A DNA stretch of 64,000 nucleotides from Salipiger sp. H15 (GTDB taxonomy: Bacteria > Pseudomonadota > Alphaproteobacteria > Rhodobacterales > Rhodobacteraceae), in contig NZ_CP123385.1 in assembly GCF_040409955.1 (NCBI RefSeq), positions 1,161,501 through 1,225,500 on the forward strand, in the 5' to 3' direction. This document shows positions 52,711-62,381 of this stretch, in pieces. The position numbers and the translations under genes were made by a program. Positions within the stretch are counted from its first letter, which is position 1; each line of letters opens with the position of its first letter. The notes under the pieces were generated by a model that worked only from the letters and a program-made list of their open reading frames with translations, did no database searches and was not told the DNA's origin.

Positions 52711-54294
52711 ATGTCCGAAAATCTCCCACGTGTGACATACACCGACAATCCGGCCGACATGACGCCGCTGCATCTGCATCTCGACAACGTGCTCGAGGGG
52801 CTGGATGATACTTATCTGGGCAAGGAGTTCGGACACTTCATCAACGGCGAGTGGGTCGCTGGCAGCAAGCACTATGAGGTGTACAGCCCGGCCGACAGCG
52901 CGCGGTTCATGGGGACGTTCTCCGACGCAACAGAAGCGGAAATCGATCAAGCCGTCACCGCGGCCCGGGCGGCCTTCGGAGAGTGGCGCACGGCGTCGTG
53001 GCAACAGCGGGTTGCCGCGATGCGCAAGGTGGCTGATGTGCTCGAAGAGCGGCGCCATGAACTTGGCATGATCATCCTCCACGAGGTCGGCAAATCCCGG
53101 ATGGAGGCCATGGGCGAAGCCGAAGAAGTGCTCGCCTTCATCCGGTACTACTGCGACACCGTCGAAGAAAACCAGGGTTACGCTCACCCCAACCTGCAGT
53201 TGTCGTCGTCGGAGAGCACGTTCAATTGCTTCCGTCCTCACGGGGTCTTTGCCGTGGTGTCGCCGTTCAACTTCCCGGTGGGTCTGGCGACCTCGATGCT
53301 CACCGGCGCGATCCTTGGTGGGAATGCCGTGGTGCTGAAGCCCAGCCAGGCGAACGCACGCTCGGTTTTGTTCTTCGCCGAGGCGGCCCAGGCGGCAGGG
53401 TTACCGCAAGGCCTGCTCAATGTCGTGACGGGCGGTGCCGAGGCCGGCGAAGCGCTGGTATCGCATGCCGGGATCGACGGGATTGCCTTTACCGGCTCGC
53501 GCCGCGTTGGCATGAAGCTACACCGCGACGTTGCCAACGGTCCCTATGTCCGGCCCGTCATCGCAGAACTCGGTGGGAAGAACTCATCCTTCGTGACGAA
53601 ATCCGCCAACCTGGCTGACGCCGCCAAGGGTGTGGCCAGCGCGGCGTTTGGTCTGCAGGGCCAGAAATGTACGGCCTGTTCGCGTGTCTTCGTTGAAAAG
53701 TCTGTCGCAAAGGAATTCGTGGAGCTTCTCCAGCGCGAGGCGGCCGGCATGACGATCGGCCACCCCACCGACAAGACGGTCTATCTGGGCCCCGTCATCG
53801 ACGAGCGGGCAGGTCAACGCTACCTCGAGGCGGTGGCCGAGGCCGAGAAGGTTGGCACGGTCGCCTTCGGCGGCAAGCGCAAGACGGGCGGTGTCTTTGA
53901 CCGCGGATGGTATCTGGAACCTACCATCGTGACCGGGGTGCCTTTTGATCACTGGCTCAATCAGGAAGAACTTTTCGTTCCCTTCCTCTCGGTGGTGGAG
54001 TGCGATGATTTGGCGTCTGCGGTCGAAGCGAGCAATCGCTCACCCTACGGATTGGGATCCGGCGTCTACACGCGGGATCAGGCCGAACTGGACTACTTCC
54101 TGAACCATATCGAAGCCGGGGTTCTCTACGCCAACCGGTCCAGCAGTGCCACGACCGGTGCCTGGCCGGGAGCACAGAGCTTCTGCGGCTGGAAAGGCTC
54201 GGGCCACACCGGAAAGGGCGGCATGGGGCCGAACTACATCACCCAGTTTATGCGGGAACAGAGCCACACGCTGGCCAAGATCGAAATGCTCTGA
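52711..54294 (+). CDS. Aldehyde dehydrogenase family protein (semialdehyde type)
   Basis: A 527-aa NAD(P)-dependent enzyme that oxidises an aldehyde to a carboxylic acid. VFAVVSPFNFPVGLATSMLT and FTGSRRVGMKL contribute to the nucleotide site. The general base is Glu in IAELGGKNSSF and the nucleophile Cys in GLQGQKCTACSRV. The last motif and length are closest to 1-pyrroline-5-carboxylate (glutamate semialdehyde) dehydrogenases. It is first of a four-gene run (aldehyde dehydrogenase, flavoprotein, amidohydrolase, GTPase). Exact substrate unknown. Confidence 0.9.
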   Translation: MSENLPRVTYTDNPADMTPLHLHLDNVLEGLDDTYLGKEFGHFINGEWVAGSKHYEVYSPADSARFMGTFSDATEAEIDQAVTAARAAFGEWRTASWQQRVAAMRKVADVLEERRHELGMIILHEVGKSRMEAMGEAEEVLAFIRYYCDTVEENQGYAHPNLQLSSSESTFNCFRPHGVFAVVSPFNFPVGLATSMLTGAILGGNAVVLKPSQANARSVLFFAEAAQAAGLPQGLLNVVTGGAEAGEALVSHAGIDGIAFTGSRRVGMKLHRDVANGPYVRPVIAELGGKNSSFVTKSANLADAAKGVASAAFGLQGQKCTACSRVFVEKSVAKEFVELLQREAAGMTIGHPTDKTVYLGPVIDERAGQRYLEAVAEAEKVGTVAFGGKRKTGGVFDRGWYLEPTIVTGVPFDHWLNQEELFVPFLSVVECDDLASAVEASNRSPYGLGSGVYTRDQAELDYFLNHIEAGVLYANRSSSATTGAWPGAQSFCGWKGSGHTGKGGMGPNYITQFMREQSHTLAKIEML

Positions 54295-54320
54295 GCGGAA
54301 CGAGGAAACAGGAGAACTTT

Positions 54321-55043
54321 ATGAGCACGGAAAACGCACCGCAGGGCGAAGCCTTCGAGCGGACAGAACGTACCACGCTTACCCGGCGCGCCCATCGTGG
54401 CATCTACGACAAGGACTTCATCTACGACGTTCTGGATGGCACGTTCATGTGCAACGTCGCCTACCTGCACAACGGCTCGCCGATGGTGCTGCCCACAGGA
54501 TACGGGCGGATGGGTGATTACATCTACATCCACGGCTCCAACAAGAGCACGATGCTGAGCTCCGCGTTGAGCGGCCAGGAGGTCTGCGTTCTCGTGACCC
54601 TCGTGGATGGTATCGTGCTGGCGCGTGCGCTCTACAACCATTCGGTCAACTACCGGACTGTCGTCCTCTATGGCGTGCCCGAAGAGGTGACCGATCTCGA
54701 AGAGAAGCGTGCCTCCTTCAAGGCTTACGCCGATCAGATCGTGAAGGGCCGCTATGAGGATGCGCGTCCGCCGAATGACAAGGAACTGGCCACGACGACC
54801 GTTATGCGTATCCCGCTGACCGAAGCCGTTGCGAAGATGCGCGCTGGCCCGGCGATGGACTTTGACAAGGATCTGGACCGGGATTGCTGGGCGGGCGAAC
54901 TTTTCGTCAAGCAGGTCTTCAGCGAAGCTGTTCGCGACCCGCGTGGTGACCAGACCGCGCAGATGCCCGACTATGTCAAAAATTATGAGGTGCTCCCCAG
55001 CAAGGAACGCCAGGAAACCGAGAACACATCGGACAACGTCTGA
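54321..55043 (+). CDS. Pyridoxamine 5'-phosphate oxidase-fold flavoprotein 1
   Basis: A 240-aa protein of the NimA/COG3467-like split-barrel group, expected to bind FMN. ERTTLTRRAHRGIYDKDFIY starts the domain, then YIYIHGSNKSTMLSSALSG and VNYRTVVLYGVPEEVTD. It has a clear paralog in this window at 59927. Relatives reduce or oxidise small compounds, or bind flavin. AGGAGA lies before the ATG, 26 bp after the aldehyde dehydrogenase stop. Confidence 0.83.
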   Translation: MSTENAPQGEAFERTERTTLTRRAHRGIYDKDFIYDVLDGTFMCNVAYLHNGSPMVLPTGYGRMGDYIYIHGSNKSTMLSSALSGQEVCVLVTLVDGIVLARALYNHSVNYRTVVLYGVPEEVTDLEEKRASFKAYADQIVKGRYEDARPPNDKELATTTVMRIPLTEAVAKMRAGPAMDFDKDLDRDCWAGELFVKQVFSEAVRDPRGDQTAQMPDYVKNYEVLPSKERQETENTSDNV

Positions 55044-55213
55044 TGACTTCGGACGGGGCCGCTTTGCGCGGCCCCGATTGCATTTTCAAGACTTGCGGAA
55101 AAGCCTAAACCCCGAAGCGGGAGGCCGCTCCGCTCGCTAATTCGCCGACCCTGATGACCGCTCCCAAACATGAGCGAAGGTATCGATTCCGGCGCACCTC
55201 GAAAGGTATAGAC

Positions 55214-56719
55214 ATGGGCAGGATCCTGATCACGGGTGGATGTCTGATCGACCCCGCCAACGCGGTAGAAGGAGAAGCTGACGTCCTGATCGAGGATGGA
55301 AGGATCGTGGCTGTCGGCAGCAATATCGGGACAGCGGACGAAACGATTGACGCAACGGGGTTGATCGTTGCGCCGGGCTTCATCGATCTGCACGCGCACG
55401 GCCAGTCGATCCCCGCCGACCGTATGCAGGCTTTCGATGGCGTCACGACGACTCTGGACCTCGAGGCAGGTGTCTCTGACGTCTCGCCCTGGTACGACCA
55501 CTGGGGCCGGACAGGGCGCGTCCTCAATTACGGGACCGCTGTGAACTGGGCGTTCACGCGCATCGGGGCTATGACCGGATTTTCGACCGAAGACGCACGC
55601 GAGAAGTCTCTCGAGGTGCTCGGTAATGCCATGGCAGATCGCCGCTGGATGGAAAACGTCGCCAATGAGAGCGAGCTCGCGGACATTCTGGCTCGCCTGG
55701 ATCATGGGCTGAACGAAGGCGCATTGGGCGTGGGTATCCTGAACGGTTATGCTCCCGGTGCGGGCGTCCAGGAGATGACCGAAGTCTGCCGTGTGGCGAA
55801 GCGGCATGAGGTCCCGACCTTTACGCATATCGCCTTCATGTCGCAGCTCGATCCGGAGAGCGCCGCCGAAGCCTATATCCGCCTGATCGGATATGCGGGC
55901 GCGACCGGCGCACATATGCACATCTGTCATTTCGGCTCTTCCAGCAAAACCGATATCGAGCGATGCCGCGATCTGGTCCTGCAGGCGCAGGAGCACGGGC
56001 TGCCCATCACGCTGGAGTCGCATCCCTATGGTGTCGGCTCGACGGTTCTTGCCGCCGCCTTCTTCAGCGAGGAAAACTTCGAAGCCCGTCATGGGGTAGG
56101 CTACGATTCCGTCCAGCGGATGAGCGACGGGCATCGCTTCAGCACCCGTGACGAGCTGCTTGCAGCACAGGCGCAGGAGCCTTCATCGCTGGTGCTCTGG
56201 CACCTTCTCGATATCGAAAACAGCGCACATCATCGCAAGCTTCTGGACATGGCTGTCCTCTATCCGGGAGGCGCAATTGCCTCGGATGCGATGCCTTGGA
56301 CGTTGGCCGACGGCAGTACCTATACCGGCGACGCCTGGCCGCTGCCGGAAGATGCCTTCGCACACCCCCGTTCCTCCGGCTGCTTCACGCGCTTCATCCG
56401 CGAGTGGGTGCGCGAGAGGAAGACCCTGTCCCTTTCGGAGGCTATCCGAAAATGCTCCACAATCCCGGCGGAGATCATGTCCGCGGGGACGCCTGCCATG
56501 CGAAACAAGGGCAAGCTCTCGCCAGGCGCAGATGCCGACGTGGTAATCTTCGACTTTGACAGGCTTACGGACCGCGCTGATTTTACTTCCATGAACCGCC
56601 CAGCCGAAGGGGTGCGGCATCTGGTCGTGAGCGGTCAGCTTCTGATCCGCGATGGCATTCTGGACGTCGAGGCACGGCCCGGCACGCCGGTCCGGCGCCC
56701 CCTTGCTCAAGCGCGCTGA
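55214..56719 (+). CDS. D-aminoacylase-like amidohydrolase
   Basis: A 501-aa metal-dependent hydrolase of the amidohydrolase superfamily. The metal ligands are visible: HxH in GFIDLHAHGQS, His in FTHIAFMSQ, His in HMHICHFGSSSK and Asp in GAIASDAMPW. C-terminal GKLSPGADADVVIFD is standard. Relatives hydrolyse N-acyl-D-amino acids or cyclic amides. I start at ATG 55214 (GAAAGG upstream); a longer frame from 55154 is possible. The gap to the flavoprotein gene is 170 bp, so it may have its own promoter. Confidence 0.88.
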   Translation: MGRILITGGCLIDPANAVEGEADVLIEDGRIVAVGSNIGTADETIDATGLIVAPGFIDLHAHGQSIPADRMQAFDGVTTTLDLEAGVSDVSPWYDHWGRTGRVLNYGTAVNWAFTRIGAMTGFSTEDAREKSLEVLGNAMADRRWMENVANESELADILARLDHGLNEGALGVGILNGYAPGAGVQEMTEVCRVAKRHEVPTFTHIAFMSQLDPESAAEAYIRLIGYAGATGAHMHICHFGSSSKTDIERCRDLVLQAQEHGLPITLESHPYGVGSTVLAAAFFSEENFEARHGVGYDSVQRMSDGHRFSTRDELLAAQAQEPSSLVLWHLLDIENSAHHRKLLDMAVLYPGGAIASDAMPWTLADGSTYTGDAWPLPEDAFAHPRSSGCFTRFIREWVRERKTLSLSEAIRKCSTIPAEIMSAGTPAMRNKGKLSPGADADVVIFDFDRLTDRADFTSMNRPAEGVRHLVVSGQLLIRDGILDVEARPGTPVRRPLAQAR

Positions 56720-56729
56720 TAGTATCGAC

Positions 56730-57662
56730 ATGGCAGTTCCTATCCACCTCGTGACCGGCTTTCTGGGCTCTGGAAAGACCACGGCGATCAACCACATGCT
56801 TACGCATTCTCATGGCCGCCGGATCGCCGCCGTCGTCAACGATTTCGGGCAGATCAACATCGATGCAGAGTTGATTGCCGCAGTCACGGATGACGTGATC
56901 AGCCTCTCGAATGGCTGCATTTGCTGCTCGCTTGAAGGAGAGCTGATCCGGACGGTTTCCAACATCCTGAAACGCGATCCCAAGCCGGAGATGATTGTCA
57001 TCGAAACAAGCGGTGTCGCCAACCCGGGTGATATCGTGCGAAGTCTGATGGATCCTTTCATCTGGCAGGAAGCCCCATTGGAGCAGGTCCTGTGTCTTGT
57101 CGATGGATCGCTGCCACTCGAAGACCTCAGCGATCCCTTGAAACAGAGCCAGTTGCAGGCCGCCGACCTGGTTGCCGTCACGAAGCTGGACCTTGCGGGC
57201 GCGGGGCAATTGGAGAAAATCACGGAGGGGGTAAAGGCAATCTCCCCTGTGAAGTCCGTCATCGCGGCACCACATGGCCGGATTCAGTCCGAGTTACTTC
57301 TGCCCATTGACCTAGAACAACCCAAGACGGAGCCGCGCGTACCGAAACAATCGGCGACCGGAGATCGCTTCGAGACGCGAATCTGGACGTCCGATCAGCC
57401 TTTGTCCATGCCGCGCTTCCGCCAGACGATCGAAAGACTCGCGCCGATTCTCCTGCGAGCCAAGGGCATGGTCGCTTTCGATCAGGTTGGTGAAAGCAGC
57501 ATGGTGTTCCAGCTTTCCGGTGGGCGCGCAACATTGGCGCCCCGGCGCAAATCGACGCCACCTTTGACTAAAGATGCCGTGCGTATGGTGTTCATAGCAG
57601 AGAAAGGCGAACTTTCCCGGATCAATCTTGACGCGCTTATGGACGCCTGCGTTGCAGGCTAA
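56730..57662 (+). CDS. COG0523 (CobW/P47K-like) GTPase, metallochaperone candidate
   Basis: A 310-aa G3E GTPase. Walker A GFLGSGKTT (8-16), the metal-binding CICC motif in SNGCICCSLEGE, Walker B region IVIETSGVANPG and TKLD for guanine recognition. A C-terminal CobW domain follows (GDRFETRIWTSDQPLSMPRF). Members deliver zinc, cobalt or nickel to target enzymes. It starts 10 bp after the amidohydrolase stop, making that enzyme the likely client. Confidence 0.9.
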   Translation: MAVPIHLVTGFLGSGKTTAINHMLTHSHGRRIAAVVNDFGQINIDAELIAAVTDDVISLSNGCICCSLEGELIRTVSNILKRDPKPEMIVIETSGVANPGDIVRSLMDPFIWQEAPLEQVLCLVDGSLPLEDLSDPLKQSQLQAADLVAVTKLDLAGAGQLEKITEGVKAISPVKSVIAAPHGRIQSELLLPIDLEQPKTEPRVPKQSATGDRFETRIWTSDQPLSMPRFRQTIERLAPILLRAKGMVAFDQVGESSMVFQLSGGRATLAPRRKSTPPLTKDAVRMVFIAEKGELSRINLDALMDACVAG

Positions 57663-57822
57663 GGGTTTTTCAGGCAATTCCAGATGCAGCAGGCTGATTG
57701 AGTTCGTACTTCTTCACGCGTCACGTCCTTCTTCGCGTCAAAGCCCGTCGGCGTGGTAGCAACTGCTGAGATCCAGCCAAGTCAATATCTGCTCCTCGCT
57801 TGAGTCCCCGTTCTGAAGACGA

Positions 57823-58512
57823 TCACTGTCCGACAGGGGGCAGGCTCCACCAGTCGGAGGGTTCGTGGTCCTGTCCGGCAGCACAGATCACCATGAGCAT
57901 GTGAGCCGCCAGTTCGCCCTTGCGCTCCGCACGGTGGGGGAGCGAGGAGTCCAGCATGATGCTATCGCCCTTATGCAAGCGGTGAACATCTTGGCCGATG
58001 TAGAAATCGATTACCCCATCAAGAACATAGCAATATTCCTGACCTTCGTGGGAGACGAGCGTTCGCATCACCTCGTCTTCCGGGAAGATCAGGTGGAACA
58101 CCTTGAAGTCATTCAGGGGTTCCTTTCCCCCCAGCAGCAGCCAGTTATAGCCGGTGGCGGCGAATTCGTGCTCTTGGTCGCCGGAGCGGGTGATCTGCAC
58201 CCGCGACGGTTCGGCCGGTCGGGAGTCGCTCATCAGGTCGTCGAGGCCGACGTTGAGAATCTTGCACAGCTGCAAGAGCGTGGTCACGCTAAGTGCGGTA
58301 CTGCCCCTTTCGATCCGGGAGAGCGAACTTTCGGACATCCCGGATTTCTCCGCGACTTCGGACAGCGTCTTTTTCTGCGCCCGACGGGCATTCCTGAGGC
58401 GATCGCCGATCTGAAGCACCGCAGCATTGAGAAGATCATCTTCCACTTCCCGCGTTTCCCTAGAGAGGCGGGTTGCGCTCTGTGCAGCCTGCGTCGTTCG
58501 TGTCTTCACCAT
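57823..58512 (-). CDS. XRE family regulator with cupin sensor
   Basis: A 229-aa repressor. The HTH_3 domain is at about 33-88 (RAQKKTLSEVAEKSGMSESS, LSRIERGSTALSVTTLLQL). A cupin domain follows (EGQEYCYVLDGVIDFYIGQD, SSLPHRAERKGELAAHMLM) that should bind the pathway effector. Starts at ATG 58512 with AAGGA 6 bp upstream. It separates two catabolic gene groups and probably controls both. Confidence 0.9.
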   Translation of the reverse strand: MVKTRTTQAAQSATRLSRETREVEDDLLNAAVLQIGDRLRNARRAQKKTLSEVAEKSGMSESSLSRIERGSTALSVTTLLQLCKILNVGLDDLMSDSRPAEPSRVQITRSGDQEHEFAATGYNWLLLGGKEPLNDFKVFHLIFPEDEVMRTLVSHEGQEYCYVLDGVIDFYIGQDVHRLHKGDSIMLDSSLPHRAERKGELAAHMLMVICAAGQDHEPSDWWSLPPVGQ

Positions 58513-58830
58513 GGTGTCCTTCACGTCTGGCCTTGCATGTTTGGCCGGGCAGGCCGGCGCTCAGACTATCGCGGTGATGGACCACTGGCAACGAAGACCC
58601 TTCGGGAAACTTGCGTCAGCTGGCAGAGTTTTTAGATGCCATTTCCTCGGCGTTGCACCCTGACGGGCGCGGAGTGCCTCGCGGCCAACGCAAGGGGGGC
58701 AAGAGGCGACTTCGCCTAAACTTGCATCACAAGCAAGAACGATCTGACATAAATCTCATTTGGCGCAAGTTCATGCTTGACCGATTGACGCTGGCCTTGC
58801 TGTAACTCTCACAGAAACAAGGAGGGCATC
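58513..58830. promoter_or_regulatory. Promoter region with repeated AAACTTGC motifs
   Basis: AAACTTGCGTCA at 58607-58618 and AAACTTGCATCA at 58718-58729 are direct repeats differing at one base. GCAAG also recurs at 58732-58736 and inverted near 58764-58768 (GCGCAAGTTC, then ATGCTTGA). TTGACG at 58786-58791 is a possible -35 box for the oxidoreductase gene. No gene is seen in the 318 bp. Confidence 0.5.
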
Positions 58831-59904
58831 ATGCCAGAAGACGTCATCAAGAGTTTGCATGAGGTGCAAGACCTAGCAGAGGCAGTGATGGTTGCGCAGG
58901 GATTTTCAGAGGCGCAGGCAGGGGCGATTGCTCGAAATGTGACCGGTGCGGAGCGGGACGAATGCCGTCACCACGGGCTCTTCCGGGTGGCATTCTACGT
59001 CAACACCCTTCGCGCCGGGCAGGCATCCGGTACCTGTGTTCCGGAACTATCCAGACTGGCGCCTTCGGTTCTGCGCGTGGACGGAAAATACGGCTTCTCG
59101 CCACTGCCGCAGGAAACCGGCCACGACGCGCTGGTCGAACTGACCCGCGAACATGGCATCGCTGCGCTGTCGATCAACAACGCGCATAACGTCGCCGCGC
59201 TTTGGCCCGAAGTGGAGCGTCTGGCAGAGGAAGGGCTGAGCGCCATGGCCTTCGTGGCCGCCGCCCCCTACGTCGCGCCCGCGGGGGGGACAAGGCCGCT
59301 TTACGGCACCAACCCGATGGCATTCGGCTGGCCGCGGCCGAACAATTTGCCGCCGGTCGTCTTCGATCAGGCGTCCAGCGCCAGCGCGCGGGGCGAGATC
59401 CAGATCCGTCTGCGTGATGGAAAGAGCCTTCCCGATGGATGGGCGATCGACGCAAAAGGCCAGCCCACCAATGATCCGCGCGCCGCTCTTGAAGGCGCGC
59501 AGCTGCCCTTCGGCGGGGCCAAGGGCGCTTCCATCGCGATGATGGTGGAGCTGCTTGCGGGTCCGCTTCTGGGCGATCTTCTGAGCTTCGAGGCCGGGGA
59601 GAAAGACAAGGCCCGCACCGGTGCCCCCTGTGGCGGGGAGCTGATCATCGCCATGGATCCGGCGCATTTCGTGCCAGGCAAGGACCGCGATGCGCAACTC
59701 GCGCATTCTGAAAAACTGTTCAGGAAGATCCTGGAGCAGGATGGCACCCGGCTGCCGTCGATGCGCCGCTACGAGGCGCGCAAACGCACTCAAGCGGAAG
59801 GCGTCCGGATCCCGAAGGTTCTCTACGAGAGTCTGATGGTCCTGAAGGAAGGCGGCTATTCCGCCGAGCGCCAGAGCTACGAAGGCGATCACATCGCATC
59901 CTGA
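58831..59904 (+). CDS. Ldh2/malate-lactate dehydrogenase family reductase
   Basis: A 357-aa NAD(P)H-dependent oxidoreductase of the Ldh2/COG2055 family. ERDECRHHGLFRVAFYVNTL, NNAHNVAALWPEVERLAEEG, YGTNPMAFGWPRP and LPFGGAKGASIAMMVELLAG are family motifs. Members include ureidoglycolate dehydrogenase and delta-1-piperideine-2-carboxylate / pyrroline-2-carboxylate reductases, the latter acting on cyclic imines. AAGGAGG lies before the ATG. It heads a seven-gene run with a flavoprotein and the Liv transporter. Confidence 0.88.
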   Translation: MPEDVIKSLHEVQDLAEAVMVAQGFSEAQAGAIARNVTGAERDECRHHGLFRVAFYVNTLRAGQASGTCVPELSRLAPSVLRVDGKYGFSPLPQETGHDALVELTREHGIAALSINNAHNVAALWPEVERLAEEGLSAMAFVAAAPYVAPAGGTRPLYGTNPMAFGWPRPNNLPPVVFDQASSASARGEIQIRLRDGKSLPDGWAIDAKGQPTNDPRAALEGAQLPFGGAKGASIAMMVELLAGPLLGDLLSFEAGEKDKARTGAPCGGELIIAMDPAHFVPGKDRDAQLAHSEKLFRKILEQDGTRLPSMRRYEARKRTQAEGVRIPKVLYESLMVLKEGGYSAERQSYEGDHIAS

Positions 59905-59926
59905 GACCGAAGGACGGAGAGCTATC

Positions 59927-60577
59927 ATGACCTATGAAGTGACAGAACGCACGACGGTCAAGCGTCGGCCCGAGCGGGCACATTACGATCGGGATCTAGT
60001 ACATTCCATCATCGATGAGGCCTTGGTCGCCCATATCGGATTTGTCGATGACGCGGGGGTTCCCCGCGTCATTCCCACGGCAATCTCGCGCCGGGGAGAA
60101 GAGGTTATCATCCATGGCAGCACCAAGAACCACTTGATCACCACCCTGGCCAAGGGTGGCACCGCTTGTATTTCCGTAACCCTGGTGGATTCGATTGTCG
60201 CCGGCAGGTCGGGGTTCGGGTGCAGCATGGATTACCGGTCTGTGGTGCTTTATTCTCAGGCCGAGGTCGTGCCGGATACCGAGAAAGCGGCCTATCTGGA
60301 AGCACAGGTGCAGGATCTGATTCCGGGCCATGTGATCCGTGAACACCGCCCGAACGAGCTGAAGGCAACGATGGTGCTGCGGTTCCCGATTGCCGAGGTC
60401 TCGGCCAAGGTACGCGACGCCGGCTGCCTGGATGTCGAGGAAGACTATGCGTCGGATCGTTGGGCAGGCCGCTTCCCTGTCTCCACGGTGATTGGCCCGG
60501 CAGAGAACTGTCCGCGGCTTGGGCCGCAGGTCGCCATTCCCGAAATTGCTGCCGGTCTGCCGCCACGCGGCCGCTAA
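59927..60577 (+). CDS. Pyridoxamine 5'-phosphate oxidase-fold flavoprotein 2
   Basis: A 216-aa paralog of the protein at 54321. Shared blocks: TERTTVKRRPERAHYDRDLV, VIIHGSTKNHLITTLAKGG, VTLVDSIVAGRS and MDYRSVVLY. The split barrel should bind FMN. It lies 22 bp after the Ldh2-like gene and 23 bp before livH, so it is embedded in the uptake/catabolism operon. Confidence 0.83.
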   Translation: MTYEVTERTTVKRRPERAHYDRDLVHSIIDEALVAHIGFVDDAGVPRVIPTAISRRGEEVIIHGSTKNHLITTLAKGGTACISVTLVDSIVAGRSGFGCSMDYRSVVLYSQAEVVPDTEKAAYLEAQVQDLIPGHVIREHRPNELKATMVLRFPIAEVSAKVRDAGCLDVEEDYASDRWAGRFPVSTVIGPAENCPRLGPQVAIPEIAAGLPPRGR

Positions 60578-60600
60578 GCACCGGAACGGATCAGAAATAC

Positions 60601-61464
60601 ATGACCCTGTTTTTGCAGTACGTGGTCACCGGTGTCGCCACCGGTGCCTTCCTCCTCCTTGCGACTTTGGGATTTTCCCTGACCCGGCGCGTGGAGGGGT
60701 TCCTGAATATCGCGCATGCCAACCTTCTTGGCGTGTCGGCCTTTACCACCTGGGGGCTCAACGTACCGGGGGGCTGGCCTATCGTTCCGGCAGCCCTGGC
60801 CGGAATCCTCGTGACCGCAGTTGCAGGCCTGATAATCGGCCGGATCGTCTATGATCCGATCCGCTCGTATGGGCCCGCGATCCTGCTGATCACCTCGGTC
60901 GGGGTGTCCTATGTGCTGGGCGGCCTCATGCATGCCGTGATCGGCACGGGGATCCGGACGCTGGACATTCCGCTGGCCAGCAGCATCCGGTTCTGGGGGC
61001 TTCGCATCACGGATTACCAGCTTCTGGTAATCTGTCTGGCGGCCCTGACAAGCATCGGTCTTGCGCTTTTCATGAGCAGGACAAGCACCGGTCTGGCCAT
61101 CAGGGCAATGTCGGCCAACCCCGAGCTTGCCGCATCGCGCGGGATTGACGTGCGGCGGACAAGCCGCGCCACCTGGTTGCTGTCCTCGGGCCTGGCCGGT
61201 CTGGCAGGCGTGATGCTGGCCGTCATCGCGACGCTGTCCACCGACATCGCCTTCCACCAAATCCTTCAGATCATTGCCGTCGCCATCCTGGCGGGTCTGG
61301 GGTCGCTCTACGCAGTGATCGCGGCGGGGCTGATCGTGGGCATCGCCATGGATGTCTCGGTCTTCTGGATCCCTGCGGGTTACCGGCCGCTCATCGCCTT
61401 CGCGGTGGTGATCCTGGTGCTGCTTCTGAAACCCAATGGCCTTGCTGGGGAGAAACGCACATGA
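60601..61464 (+). CDS. livH: Branched-chain amino acid-type ABC permease LivH
   Basis: A 287-aa permease with about eight hydrophobic helices. TLGFSLTRRVEGFLNIAHAN is the LivH N-terminal motif and AMSANPELAASRGIDVRRTS is the ATPase contact loop. The ATG at 60601 is chosen by this motif. The stop overlaps livM (ATGA). Liv-type systems import amino acids, amides, urea or aromatic acids. Confidence 0.9.
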   Translation: MTLFLQYVVTGVATGAFLLLATLGFSLTRRVEGFLNIAHANLLGVSAFTTWGLNVPGGWPIVPAALAGILVTAVAGLIIGRIVYDPIRSYGPAILLITSVGVSYVLGGLMHAVIGTGIRTLDIPLASSIRFWGLRITDYQLLVICLAALTSIGLALFMSRTSTGLAIRAMSANPELAASRGIDVRRTSRATWLLSSGLAGLAGVMLAVIATLSTDIAFHQILQIIAVAILAGLGSLYAVIAAGLIVGIAMDVSVFWIPAGYRPLIAFAVVILVLLLKPNGLAGEKRT

Positions 61465-62381
61465 TCGCCGGACTGCTGACTGCCACAGTACAATTCGGTG
61501 CCCTTTTCGCCGTAATGACGGTGGCGCTGAATCTGCAATATGCCCGCGCTGGCATGATCAACTTCGGCACGGTCGCCTATTTCGCTGCCGGCGCCTACGC
61601 CTACGCCATCTTCACGCAGGACCCGCCCAGCGGGCTGGATCAGTATGCCCTCGGGCTGGGACTTTCGCCGTTTGCCGGGTTCATCGCCGCCGGGATCGCC
61701 GCGATTGTCTTTGCCTTGCTGACCGGCTGGCCCACGCTGCGGCTCCGGGGCGAATACCTCGCGTTGACCACCTTTGCCTTCGCCGAAGTCCTGCATTCGC
61801 TGCTTCTGAACGAACGCAGCATCGGCAACGGGTCTGTCGGTCTGACCAATGTGGAACGCCCTGCCGATCTGATGCAGGGGCTGGGTGACAACGCGCAGTA
61901 TGCGCTCATGGCAACGCTCTTGCTGATTGCGACCGTGCTTCTTAGCCGGCGTCTGCTGACCTCTCCCTACGGCCGGCTGGTCGATGCGGTGCGTGACGAC
62001 GAGGTTGCCGCCGAAGCTGTTGGCCGCGATGTCCGTCGCGTACGGCTTGAGGTCTTTGTGCTATCTGCGCTGCCGATCGGCTTTGCCGGTGCGCTTTACG
62101 CGATGATCACCACGCTCGTCTCTCCGGCGATGTTCACTTCCGAGGTAACCTTCTTCGTCTGGATCGCTCTCGCACTGGGCGGTGAACGCACGATCCTCGG
62201 GGCCATTGTGGGCACCTTCGCCCTGGTCTTCTTTCAGGAAGTCGTCCGGATCGTTCCCTTTGAGACGGTCCGGGGGGCGCAGCTTGCCGCCTCTCTGGAA
62301 GAAGTCGTTACGGGAATTCTTTTCATCCTGGTGCTGCGGCTACGTCCGTGGGACCGCCTGAAGTGGAGGACCGCCGCATGA
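61461..62381 (+). CDS. livM: Branched-chain amino acid-type ABC permease LivM
   Basis: A 306-aa membrane partner of Liv[21 protein letters not shown] is the LivM motif and [20 protein letters not shown] is the coupling loop. Overlaps livH at the start and livG at the end by 4 bp each. Confidence 0.9.
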   Translation: MIAGLLTATVQFGALFAVMTVALNLQYARAGMINFGTVAYFAAGAYAYAIFTQDPPSGLDQYALGLGLSPFAGFIAAGIAAIVFALLTGWPTLRLRGEYLALTTFAFAEVLHSLLLNERSIGNGSVGLTNVERPADLMQGLGDNAQYALMATLLLIATVLLSRRLLTSPYGRLVDAVRDDEVAAEAVGRDVRRVRLEVFVLSALPIGFAGALYAMITTLVSPAMFTSEVTFFVWIALALGGERTILGAIVGTFALVFFQEVVRIVPFETVRGAQLAASLEEVVTGILFILVLRLRPWDRLKWRTAA

